From: Rhizaria sp. SCN 62-66
Taxonomy: Eukaryota; Rhizaria, unplaced
Length of the DNA: 64,000 bases
Direction: 5' to 3'
NCBI GenBank assembly: GCA_001724265.1
Contig: MEDY01000659.1
Location: 31,716-95,715, forward strand
Positions 32,498-43,423 of the stretch are shown here, piece after piece (position 1 is the stretch's first letter; the number at the start of each line of letters is the position of its first letter). Position numbers and translations under genes: made by a program. The notes below the pieces were generated by a model. That model made no database searches and was not told the DNA's origin. It saw only the letters and a list, made by a program, of their open reading frames with translations.

Positions 32498-35400
32498 TTA
32501 GAGCGGACGCGGTTTGGTGTCGCTGCGCAGCCCGTGGTGCCACTGCGACGCGCACTGTGTGAACATCAGATCCGCCAGCGCGCGGCCCTGTTCATCCGTG
32601 CCCCCGCAGTACAGTCCACCCTCATGCTCCGTCTTGTCACCGCTGCTGCGGCTGCGGCTGTGGCTGGGGACGCCGGAGACTTCCTTGAGCAGTTCCGTGC
32701 GCGTCTGCGCCTGCACACGCCTGTTCTTCTCGTAGCGGCCCGCATACGTCGACGCCGCCGCCACAGTCGCCGCCGCAGCCGCCGCGTCCGCGTACCCTCC
32801 GCCCGCGGCCGCGCTGTTGCTCGCGGGCCGCGTCCGCACGCGGTCGGCGTACGTGCTGCGCGGGCCCGGGGCGGGCTTAACAACATTGGCTGTGGCGGAA
32901 GATCCGACAAGCACGCCCTGTTGCGCGGTCAGCAAGTCAGCGCCGGCAACCGATGCGAGCAAAGCGCCGGAGCCTTCCCCGCGCGCGCGCAGCACTGCGG
33001 TGACGAAGGACGACGGCGCCAGCGCGGAGGAGAGGCGCGCTCCCGCTGCGACGGGGGCGACAACGGCGCCGGCGGCCAGGTGCGCGCGCAACAACGCCTC
33101 GGCAGCAGACGTCGTTGGATTAGCCGCGGCAGCACCGCTGGCAGCAGCTGAATGAGCAGAAGCGGAGTCCTTTTGCTCCCACTCACGCTCGCTCTCATAG
33201 TCGGCATCAGCATTCGCGCGACTACGGCCTTGGCTGTAATCGTTGCTAAACTGACCGGAGTTGTAGAGCTCCTCGTATGACTCCACAGTCTACTTCTCAC
33301 CCTGACTTTGACTGTAGACCTGGCTGTGGCTTTGAGAGGCGGCAGCCGCTGCAGTGAGGGCCGCGCGCGCAGCAGCGCCGTTGCGCTCCGCCTGCGCGCG
33401 GTCAGCCTGAAACTTGGCAAAATGAGGTCCCAGCCTAGCCTTGCTCGCGCGCTGTGCCAGCAGCAGCCGCAGCCGCTCCAGCGGGTCCGCCGCTGCCGCT
33501 GCCGCCTCCGCCTCCGCCTCTGCCGCGTCTGCCGCCGCAGCGCCGCGTAGCGCCGCGCTCTCGGCCTGCGCGGCGGCCGCTGCACCGGCCCGCGCGCGCG
33601 CCTGCGCCTCGGCCGCGGCAGCGCGCGCGGCGTCGGCCTCGGCGGCCTGCGCGGCGGCCGTGCGGTCGCGCGCGCGGGTCGACACTGACTGCATGAAACC
33701 GAGCTCGCCACCGGCAGCGACCGGCGCGGCGGCGGCCAGGGTGGCGGCCTGCGCGGCGGCGGCGCGCGCGGCGACGGCCACGACAAGCGGCGCCGGAGCG
33801 GCGGCAGTAGGCGCAGCCACGGCAGCGGCGGCGGCGGCTGCGGCGGCGGCCGCGGCGGCGATGGAGGCTTGGACGGGCCCCACGTGCGCTGCGGCGGCTG
33901 CGGCGCGCTCGGAGGCCGCCGCGGTGGCCAGCGCGAGCGTATAGGGCCGGCTGGTCACCATGGGCAGCGACGACTGCGCGTTGGACGAAGAGACGGGTGT
34001 CGAAGCAGAGCCAGTGGAGGCGGAGGACGGCGAGGGGGCGAGACCGCGCGCTTGGAGACGCTGTGTTGCTGCGCGAAGCACGGCTGAGCGCTGGGTCTTT
34101 GCCGGCTGCGGCTGCGCGGCCTCCGCAGCAGTGGCGCGGGGCGAGGTCGCAGTCTCACTGGGCTGTTGCTGCGGCTGCTGCGGCTGCTGAGGCGGCGGAG
34201 GCGGCGGTGGCGGAGTGAGGCCCTGAGCGCGCGCGTTTGCAACGGCGACAAGCCACGCCGCCACTGCGTCAGCAGGAGTTGCCTGGGTGGACGCTGCGGA
34301 GGCGGAGGCAGAGGCAGCGGGAGCGGGGGTGGGTGACTTAGGCGCAGGCGACAGTGAGTGAACCGGAGGACCAAAAGGAGACTCCTCTGCATCATCCGCA
34401 AAGTCTGCGTCAACGCCAGTCCTAGCGCCGCCAGTAAAACCAACATGAGCACTGACGGGCTTCGACACAGCAGCAGCAGCAGTAGCAGCAGTAGCAGCGC
34501 CAGACTGGTGCTGCAGAGCCCAGCGCACGAGCTCCTCAGTCTGCGCCGCCGTGAGCGCCTGCGCGGCCCCGCGCTGCGCCGCCGAGGCTGCAGCTGCTGC
34601 GGCGTCGGCGTCGGCGGCGTCGGCGGCGTCCCGCTCGCGACGCGCCGCACGGAGCGCGGTGGCGACGGCCGCGGAGTCGGTGTCGCGCAGCAAGTGCGCG
34701 GGGACTGCAGAACGGCGGGCCGACTGCTGCTGATGTTGCGCTGCGGTCGACGTCGTAGACGCGCCGAGAGACGCGCGCGAGCGAGACGCCGGGCGCGGTG
34801 CAGCCGCAGAGGAGGAGGAAGATGAGAAAGATGCATGAGCGCGGGAGCGGGCTGCGGGGCGCGGACCAGTGTGGCTGAGAGCAGCCTGACTGTGACTGTG
34901 ACCATGAGAGTGACCGTGGGCAGGACCGGTGTAGAGCGGTCCGTGGCGCGAGGCCGTGGTGGCGGCGCGGACTGGGGCCGGGGTGGCGGCGCGGCCAAAG
35001 GCAGAGAGAGCGGCCCGCGGGGCCGGGGCCTGCGCCGGGGCAGAGGCCGGGGGCTGCGCATGATACTGAGCGTTCGCCTGAGCATTAGACTGAGCACTTG
35101 ACTGAGACTGAGGATGGTACTGTGTCTGAGCAGGGGCTGGGGTCACGGCCACAGGAGCGGGCGAGACAGCGGTCGTCATGGGCGCTGCGGCGGCGGAGGG
35201 AGGCAGCTGCTGCGGGTGGTGGAGTTGGTGCTGGTGCATGTATGGGTATGGGTGCTGCTGCTGCTGAAGCTGCTGAAGCTGGGATTCGCGGGCTTGAGTC
35301 CGCTGCAGCTCCTGTGCCTGAGCCAGAGCCAGAGACTGCGCTTGAATCAAAGCCTGGGTCTAAGACTCTTGGAGCTGCAGTTCTAACGCCTGTTGCTGCT

Positions 35401-36670
35401 GCTGCTGCTGTTGTTGTTGTTGTTGTTGGAAAAGTTGGAAAAGCCTGAATTGCTCCTGAAACTGCGCAAACTGCTGCTCTTCCTCGCTGCCGACAGCCCC
35501 AGCGTTGCCGGAAGTCGCAACAGGCGCAACAGTCGAGACGGGAGCCGGCGGCACAGCTACAGAGGCGGGAGCTGCAGTAGTCACCGAGCCTGCGGCAGAG
35601 GCAGAGGCAGAGGCAGAGGCAGAGGCTGAGGCCCACTGAGCAAGCTCCCATTCAGCACTGACGCTGGCGTTGTTGCTGTTGCTGACGCTCGGACCGGGGC
35701 TGACTCGAGAGGTTGAGGCGGACACTGGGACAGCGGCCGCAGGTACCAGAAGCGAAGGCACGGCAGGGGCCGTAGCAACGGGCGCCGCCGACATCACAGC
35801 CTGCGGTTGAAGCTGCTGCTGCTGCTGCGAATACTGCTGATACTGCAACGCCTGCTGATGCTGCTGTTGGTAGTACTGGTAGTGCGCAGGCGGGGCCGTG
35901 TGCGGCGCAACTTGCGGAGCATGCTGCTGTTGCTGCTGTAGTTGTTGATACGGAATGGGCTGTGGCAGAGGCAGCAGCGCGCGGTGTGGCGGCAAAGGCG
36001 TGTGATAATGCAGCGTCGGTGCCATATGCGGCAGCGACGGCTGCAGCGTGTGCGCGTGCGCGTGCGCGAGAGGCAGCAGCGAGACCGTGTTGAGCGAGCC
36101 TGCGGAGGCTGCGGCGGCCGTGGCGGCGGCGGCAGCGGCGGCGGCAGGCGCGGCGGCGGCTATGGTGTTCGCAGCCGAGGCCGTTGCAAGGGACGCAACG
36201 GCGGCGCGGTGGTAGTGCGAGTACAGTGCGGCCGCCTCGGGGCTCAGCACAGGCAGCGCGGGCGCGTATGATGACGGGGACAGCGCTGATGACTGTGAGT
36301 GGGAGTGTGCGGAGTGCGGCAGCAGCGTGGCACTTGTGGCGCTGAGGTTGCCGGGCAGGGAAAGGCTGCCGATAGCCGTGTACATCGGGCTCGTGGCGGC
36401 TGCGGCAGTCAGAACAGAGCGCGGAGGCACAGCGGCGGCGGCAGCGGTCGAGTTGACGGAGACGGAGAGCGGCGGCGCGGCGGCGTGGAGTGCGGTGAGT
36501 TGTGGCGCCAGAGAAAGCGCGCGGAGCTCGGAGGCGCGGCGGAGGTTGGCCTGGCGGGAGACCTCAAGCTCCATGAGAGCCTCTTCAATGCTTTGGGCCA
36601 TGACGCTCAAGCAGGCGCGCGGGAAGAAGTGCGAAACCGGCGAGAGGGAGAAGGTGTCTGGAGGGCCCAT
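32498..36670 (-). CDS. Unrecognised Gln/Ala-rich protein with two in-frame UAG codons
   Basis: Read with UAG as sense, one frame runs 1,391 codons to a TAA, giving 1,390 residues. I do not recognise it. The N terminus after MAQ (second possible start, 36601) is a charged helix EEALMELEVSRQANLRRASEL. Then come Ala/Ser/Pro-rich stretches, several poly-Gln runs, a Gln-run followed by UAG at codon 437, more Gln-rich sequence, long Ala-rich helices with alternating Ala/Glu/Arg near 1010-1100 (coiled-coil-like, PLERLRLLLAQRASK), and UAG at codon 1127. The last 260 residues are less biased: SYEELYNSGQFSNDYSQGR, TYADRVRTRPAS, and a C-terminal CGGTDEQGRALADLMFTQC segment. No donor GTACGY that could remove either UAG was found. 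It could be a scaffold or transcription regulator; that is a guess. Confidence 0.75.
33290..33292 (-). other. In-frame UAG codon (codon 1127 of the Gln/Ala-rich protein)
   Basis: Context is QSQGEK-UAG-TVESYEEL. The frame stays open for another 264 codons to a TAA. Confidence 0.75.
35360..35362 (-). other. In-frame UAG codon (codon 437 of the Gln/Ala-rich protein)
   Basis: Context is LQLQES-UAG-TQALIQAQ. Gln-rich sequence lies on both sides in the same frame, and no TAA or TGA appears. Confidence 0.8.
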
Positions 36671-37316
36671 CGTAGCGAGTCGAATGCAGCGTATGAAGCA
36701 AACAAATACAATTTTAATATTAGTATAGTATAAAAAGTATACAAGAGAAACGGTTTAGCTCTAAACTGTCCAGTTCTGTTGACTGGAAAGCGTTCTGTAG
36801 CACGAAACAATTCGCCCAAGCTGACCGTTGCTGACCGCCGATTTTGGGACAGGGGACCGAAAAAAGGCTAGCATACGACCAAAAGACTAGTTGGACACAA
36901 ATTTAAAAATGCACAGCGCCTTGGGTCTATCCTTTCATAAATTGTTGGTCACGTCAAGATTAGATCACTTTAAGATCTTCACAATATCTTTGAAACATTC
37001 TTGAGTGACGACATCAAGGACATGTAAAAGCACAAATGAGCTCGTGCCCTACGTGCTTGAAGAGGTCACTTGAATCGCTTGTATATCCACGGCCACAGAG
37101 CCTCATATTCATCTACAGAGATTGTACTAGTGTGATATTCTATTAGGCGCGCTGCCTGCACAGAGTATGTGCGCTGTGGTTTTGCTATAACTCACGTCTG
37201 ATGCCACCATATTCTTACTTTTCTATCGTTCGATCCCTTTTGTAGCCTCGTCCTTCGACCTCGCTCGTCGCTCCTTTCCTTCCCACTTCTCGTTCAACTG
37301 TTCTCCCCGCACCCGG
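36671..37316. promoter_or_regulatory. Divergent promoter region, Gln/Ala-rich gene (-) / F-box-presenilin gene (+)
   Basis: Contains GTCCAGTTC (36768-36776) inside the small inverted repeat TCCAGT/ACTGGA (36769-36787), then the direct repeat CTGACCG (36821, 36831) and GGACCG near 36855. These words match the other two divergent promoters. The rest is AT-rich. Confidence 0.5.
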
Positions 37317-40300
37317 ATGAACCCCGACGGCACTCCCGCGCGCGGTCTCGCCGGCGCGGGCACCTCTCCCCGTGCTGACCCCGCCCTGTCGCCCAGTGGC
37401 GCAAACGGCAGTAGAGGCGGCGCTTCTTCTCCACGTACTGTTGTTGTCGGCCCGACTCCCATGCCTTCGGGACACCCCGCGGCGTCGCACCTTGCGCAGC
37501 ACCAGCGCCAGTCTGTCGCTGCCGCGCACGCCGCCGCTCAAGCTGCCACCGCAGCCACACAACAACACCAGCAACAAGCGAACGCCGGTGCAGCTTCAGT
37601 GTCAAACAGCGGTCGCTCGCACGATCTTTACTGGCAGCAGCAACAAGCGCAGCAGCAACAAGCACAGCAGCAACAGCAGCAGCAGCAGTACGGCGTGGGT
37701 GGCGTCCCCGCGGTAACGACGCTGCCGACCTCATTCGCAAGCACGCAGACTTCGTTGGCCGCGCTCCTGGCCCCTCTGCTGCCCCCGCCGGTCGCGTCCC
37801 CGCAGAACCCTTTGCGCTCAGTCAACTCCGCCAACGCTGCCCACCACGGTGATGGTGTGCTTGCGGCTGCGACAGCTGGCGCCGGTGTGGACTCGCTGCG
37901 GCTACGCACGGGGTCGACCTCATCGTCTTCCGCGCCTGCGGCCGCCGCTGTTGCCGCCGCCGCCGCCACCGCCTCCGCTTCCGCCGCTGCAGGCTCCTCC
38001 TCCGCTGCCCACGGTCACTCTGCCCACGGTCACGGCCACGGCCACGGTCACGGGGGTGAGGAAGAGGAAGAAGAGGAGGAGGACGACCGCCTGGCAATGC
38101 TCGCGCGCCGCGGGTTGCGCGCCTCCGCCGTCGCCGGCTCTGCCTGGAGCTCCAACCCCGCAGCCTCGGGAAACTCTGCGAACGCAGGGCCGAGCTCCAG
38201 CACGACGACTGCGCGCGCGCAGGCCCCCGCGACGGCGGCGTCGTCGCTCAGCGGGGTGGCTAACGCGCACGCGCACTCATACTCGCAGCAGCCACAGCAC
38301 CCGCAGCAGCCGCAGCCGCCGCCGCAGCAGCAGCAGCAGCAGCAGCACGTGTCGCCTCACCGTGCCGCTAGCAGCAGTACGAGTAGCGGCGGCGACAACC
38401 AGGCCTATTTCCTCACCACGTCGGCCAACGGCGGCGGCGGCGGCGGCGGCGGCTTTAGCGGCGGCGCGAGCGGGCTCGAGCCCGTGCCAGTGCCCGCCGC
38501 CGCACTGTCATCCGAGTCCTTCATGTCCCGCGAGGGCATTCTTGGCTTGAGCGACGACTTGGTGGCGTACTGCGCCAGCTTCCTCGACGTCTCAGACTTA
38601 GCGCGCCTCGCCGCTACCTGCCAGCGCCTGCGCCACGCAGTCTACCACACTGTGCTGTGGGCGTCCCTCGACCTCACCGCGTTTGCGACGCGCGTCAACG
38701 ACCGTGTGCTGCTGCGTCTACTGCGGCAGCCCCGCTTTTGCCGTCTGCAAACGCTCAACCTCTCCGGCTGCACCGCGTTGACCGACAAGGCCCTCGCCCG
38801 GCTGCCGCGGTTGTGCCCGCTGCTCCGCACGCTCACTCTGACCCACTGTTACAACTTCACCCCCGACGCCGTGCTTGCCGCCGCCACCGCGCTCCCGCGT
38901 CTAACCCGGCTCGGCCTGGCCAACTCGCCCGACGACCGCGCCGCTGTCCCGGCCCTGCTCGCACACGCGCGCGCACGCGGCGCCGCGATCGACCTCGGCC
39001 TCGGCTGGCTGCGGTACTGCGCGGATGCGGGCCGGGCGGTGGATATGAGCTCCGGCGCGGCACCGCCCACCTGCCGCCACCAACCGCCCGCCGGTGGCGC
39101 CATGGTCCGCGTCCGCGGAGGACAGGTACGCGCAACATCTTTCGACGCATAAATCCCGCTAAAGCAATCGATTCAACGAGATTTAGTCTTATTTATTGTT
39201 CTAATATTTGATTTTACATAACATTCATCGCAGTTAACTTTTTCCGTGTTTTTCTTTGTCTTCTTAATTTTGTTTTTGTTTTGCCGATGTGAAGGAGCGG
39301 CAGCGCAATCCGTGCTGGGGCCACATCCAGGGCCGTCTCATCTACTCCGTCGTCTCCGGCCGCGACGAGCTTCCCGGCATCCGCGCGCGCCCCGCTTTGC
39401 CGGCTATCCGCGCTCTCCCGGCAGCGCAGAGCGGGCATATCGTCGGCGGCGGTGAAGTGACTGCGCTCACGGTCGGGAGCCCCTCTGGCGCCGCCGGGGC
39501 CGGTGCAGCCGGCGCCGCCGGTCAGGGCCATCAGGGTCTGGGGTTGCTGAGCCTTGGTCTCGGCCTCGGCAACGGCGGCGACTCCCTGGGTCTGTACTCC
39601 CCATTGCCGGACGCAGCTCCGAATGCATATAATCTCACCGGTTACAGCGACGATCATCAGCGCCAGGAAGTCGGCAACGACGACGGCGGCGACTTGGCCG
39701 CGCTCGATGAAGCCGCCGCCGCCGAGGCCGGGCTCTCTCTTACCTCCGTCCCTGCCGACTCGGCAGCGCTCGCCGCCGGCGACGTCGCAGCGGAGGTTCT
39801 GGAGCAGGCGCGGGCGCTGCAGGCCCAGGGCCGGCACGTCGCGCCTCTCAACCCCGCTGCTACGACGGCGTACGACTCTCTCCTCAGCGCGTACTCTGCA
39901 GCGCCCGGTGCGTTTCTGCACGACGTCCCGACTCGCGGCGGCCCGTTCCCGGTGCGCGTGAGCTTTTTCTGCACTGCACACTCTGGTGAGGACCACTGGG
40001 ATCCCGAGTTGCGCCAGTGCAGCATCTGCGACCGCAGTTTCGAGCCTGCGTCGATGTTTTCCGACGTCGCGTGCCACTTCTGCCGCGATCTGGCGATCCT
40101 CGCGCGGCCTGAGTCCTGGCTCCGGCTCCCTTTCCTCCGCATCGAGCAGCTCGATCTCCCCCGTGTCGTCGCCGCTCTGTGTCTCGTGCACGATTTACGC
40201 CACCTCCCGCGCACTCTCAACCCGTACGGCGTATATCCGCTCACCGTCGCGCCCCAGGCCGCGCTGCCGTGGGCGCCTCCCGCGAGCGCCGAGGAGCGCG

Positions 40301-42848
40301 AGCTCGCGCTGGCGGGGGACATCTTCGGCAAAGCGCAGGCGCGCCGGGCCGGGCTGGTCGGCGACGACGGCGAGGCGGTGGGCGACGGGTACGGTGCGTT
40401 TTACGACGACGAGGAGGATGAAGACGGGCCTGACGAAGAGGGCCGCGCTCTTATCGCGCGTCCCGGCGGCGCTGCGAGTGGAGGGCGGGGACACGGTTCA
40501 TCCTCCACGCCTGGTGGCGGCCCGCGCTCTACAACTGCTAGTAGCACTGGCGCTGGCTCCGGCGCTGGCGCTGGCGCGGCAATGGCCACGCCCGGTGTCG
40601 GCCGATCGTCGCGTGCGCGCCGCGGTGGCCGTAGCGGCGGTGCAGGCACTCCCGGAGGCGCGTCATTGCACGATCTGGGTGTGCTAACCCCGCATCTTGC
40701 GTCGCCCTCCGCGCCATCAGCACCGGCGGCAGCGGGGCCAGCGGCGCTGGTGTATCCGTTCCCGTCACCGGTGCAACAAAACGCCGCTGCTGCCGCTGCC
40801 GCTGCCTCTGCTGGCGCGCTGCCGTGGGGACTGTCCGGCCCCTCGATGAACCAGGCGCAGGCGCAGGCGCAGGTTGTCGAGATGGGGAGTCTTGGCGCCA
40901 GTCGGCTTGGTAGCGGCGCGGGCAGCCGCGCGACTGACGCGCTGCGCCGCGCTGCTCAGGCCCGCCACGAGGCCCATAACAATACTAACAGTGCTGCTGG
41001 TGCTGGCGCTGGCGCTGACGCTGGTGCTGGTGGTGCACAGGGCGCTGTGATGCGCTTTGGGCAGCCCTCGGGCGTCGGGCGTGCGCTGTCCGACGGCCCT
41101 CGCCAGCGCGGCACTCCTCTGCTCGCCTCGGCCTCTGGCGTTGGCGCTGGCGCTGGCGCTGAGGCCGGGGGCTCGCGGTCGCACGGCCTGCAGCTGCCCG
41201 GTCAGTTCGTGCCCACTGTGTTCGTCTCGCGCCAAGAGGCCGAGGCGCGCGGGGCACAGATTCTGCTCGAACGCGATGGTCTCGGGGCATCGCGCGATCC
41301 GGCCACCATCGCCGCCGCCGCCGCCGCGCGCGCCGCTGCCGTGGCCGCGGCCGCCGCCGAGGCCGCCGCGCTGGCCGGCGACGCCGCGCTGGATGACGCT
41401 GACGGCGTCCCGCTCTCCGCGTTCTTGCAGGGCAACGCAGACCGCGTTGGCGCCCAGCTGGACGCGATCCGCGACGCGCTCGTGCGGGCTAAGGAAGACG
41501 GCCGTGAGCGTGCTGTGCTGTGTGTAGACCGGCATCACTTGGTGCGCGTGCTGGCCGATGACCAGTGCGCGATGCCTGCGGAAGCGGAGGAGATTATGCA
41601 CAGGACGGACCGCGCATGCCCTGACGTGCTGGGCATTCTCACGCCGTTTTTCGTGATCATGACGTACGCAAAACAAAAAAGCCAGTGTTTCTAAAACCAA
41701 AGAGAACTATTTTTTATTTCAAACGCATATTCAGCAACATATCTCACACAAATGTCGTTTTATTATATCTATTTTAATGTTTTCCTTTGTTTTCTTTTAG
41801 ACTGACGCTGTATTTCATGCATGCGTACTCGCGCGACACCTCGCGGCTGCCTCTGACGGGTACCTCTGACCCTCTGTACTACATTGCCGAAGATGATGGC
41901 GGCATTGGCAGCTTTACCCTTGTCTTTATTATCGTCGCCGTCGCCTTCTTAGTTGTTTTCATCTCCATTATGGTCTGCATTGCACGCTGCCGCGAGGCAT
42001 GTGCGCGCGCGTTTAAGGTCTTTGTTGCGGCTGAATTGTTTTTCATGTTCGCAGCTGGGTTATATGTCATGATATCACTTTTTGCCGCCGACATCCAGCT
42101 TCCTCTCGACGCCATTACGTTCTCCGTTCTCATCTTTAACGCTTCTGTCCTGGGCGTCTTGACCGCTTATCTCGACCGTGTCTCTGCCCCGTTGCGCCGC
42201 GCCGGACTCGTGGTGCTATACCTCACTTTCGCAGTCGTTCTAGGTTGCGTTATGCCCGCACTTGTGCTTGGTATCTTCCTCGGATGCATGTGTCTGGTGG
42301 ATTTGCTCGCGATGGTGCTGCCCAACGGACAAGAGATGACGCCGTTCCTTGTGCCGGCCACGTTCCAGATGATCTACGACCGCCCCCGCATCCTCTATCA
42401 GGTACGTTTTGCGTCGACGCCTTTCGACCGACTCTGCTCTCACATGACAAGCCAGATCATTGAGTGACCCTTGCTATTTGAAATAACTTGTTCTGAAACT
42501 CACATTTTTCACTTTGTTTTGTGACATTTGCTCTCGTTCGATTGCTGTGCATTTTTTTAGGTTGGCACGAGCACTCGCCTGCGCGTGGGTGATTTTATCT
42601 GGTTTGCCTTTATCGTCGCCATTGCTGACGCACAGCGCATCTTCACTGTCATTCTCGCCTTCCTGGCCGCGCTCTCCGTCCTCTGCATGTGCGCGTTTGC
42701 GCTGCCGTACAAGGGCGTGGAGCTGCGTCCACTTGTGCTCGCCGGTGTGTGTCTTGTCGTCATCCTGATTCTTGCGCCTTATTCGCTTTCGCCGTACAAG
42801 GATATCCTGATTGCGCCGACCACGGGCACTACTTCTTTCCTCACGTAA
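37317..42848 (+). CDS. Predicted F-box/LRR plus presenilin fusion protein
   Basis: Four exons: 37317-39125, 39295-41663, 41801-42401, 42561-42848 (1,688 residues). Donors are GTACGC, GTACGC and GTACGT, and all joins keep frame. Residues 1-400 are low-complexity (poly-Gln, His/Gly, poly-Glu). An F-box is near 405-450 (LGLSDDLVAYCASFLDVSDL), followed by two or three leucine-rich repeats (LQTLNLSGCTALTDKAL). A Cys/His cluster lies at 829-870 (CSICDRSF, CHFC), then Gly/Ala-rich linkers. From about 1380 there are nine predicted membrane helices. Helix 6 has VDLLAMVLPNG with Asp1560, helix 7 RVGDFIWF with Asp1604, matching presenilin YDLxAVLxPxG and GLGDFIFY. The PAL motif is altered to LPYK. Presenilin is the gamma-secretase protease. 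Two adjacent genes joined in error is the main alternative, although exon phases argue against it. Stop TAA. Confidence 0.7.
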
Positions 42849-43423
42849 AAAAAAGCGACTGCGCGCATCAGAAGAATTACCGATCAGCCGACATTACGGT
42901 GTCATGAGCGATTCTGTGTTTGCACTGTCATGTGATGTGATGTGTAACGCGGAGTTATGCTGATGTAAAGCGGAGTTATGCTGCTTTATCAGCTGTGATG
43001 TTTTTGTTCTGTTATGCCATGTTCTGTTCTGTGTGACCGACTTGTGTCTTGTTAATCTCATTAGTATTTTAGTGACATGGACTCAATACATCGATAGATC
43101 TCTTTGATTATCGTTTCAACTTTCCTGCTGATAGAGGACGTATTTGAAGCGAAAAGGATTCGTAGGATTTATTATCAGATCAAATATACAGACTGATCAG
43201 TCAGTTCGCAGCAATGTCGACAGTGATAAGAGTATCAGAATATCGTAAATCAGCGAGATATAATGATAGACACAGCACATATGACAAATCATTTGTTCAA
43301 TAAATGCTAGGTATGAGTAGTACAACTATTCGATGAAACAAATAAGATAATTATTGATGGGAAAGCAAAATGAAGTAGAGAGGTTAAGTAGTGGCCATGG
43401 GAAGTTCTTGCTGCAGCAAAGCC
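42849..43423. other. Intergenic region between convergent genes
   Basis: 3' flanks of the presenilin-fusion and glycosyltransferase genes; AT-rich, with one tandem repeat. No gene seen. Confidence 0.55.
42943..42983. repeat. Tandem 20-bp repeat TGTAAMGCGGAGTTATGCTG
   Basis: Copies at 42943-42962 and 42964-42983 differ at one base. They lie 95 bp beyond the presenilin-fusion stop codon, probably in its 3' UTR. Confidence 0.6.

Noticed and set aside
39126-39294. Treating the F-box and presenilin parts as separate genes
   Set aside because: The F-box frame has a GTACGC donor before its stop, the next exon opens in the same phase, and it lacks its own convincing start. It remains the main alternative.
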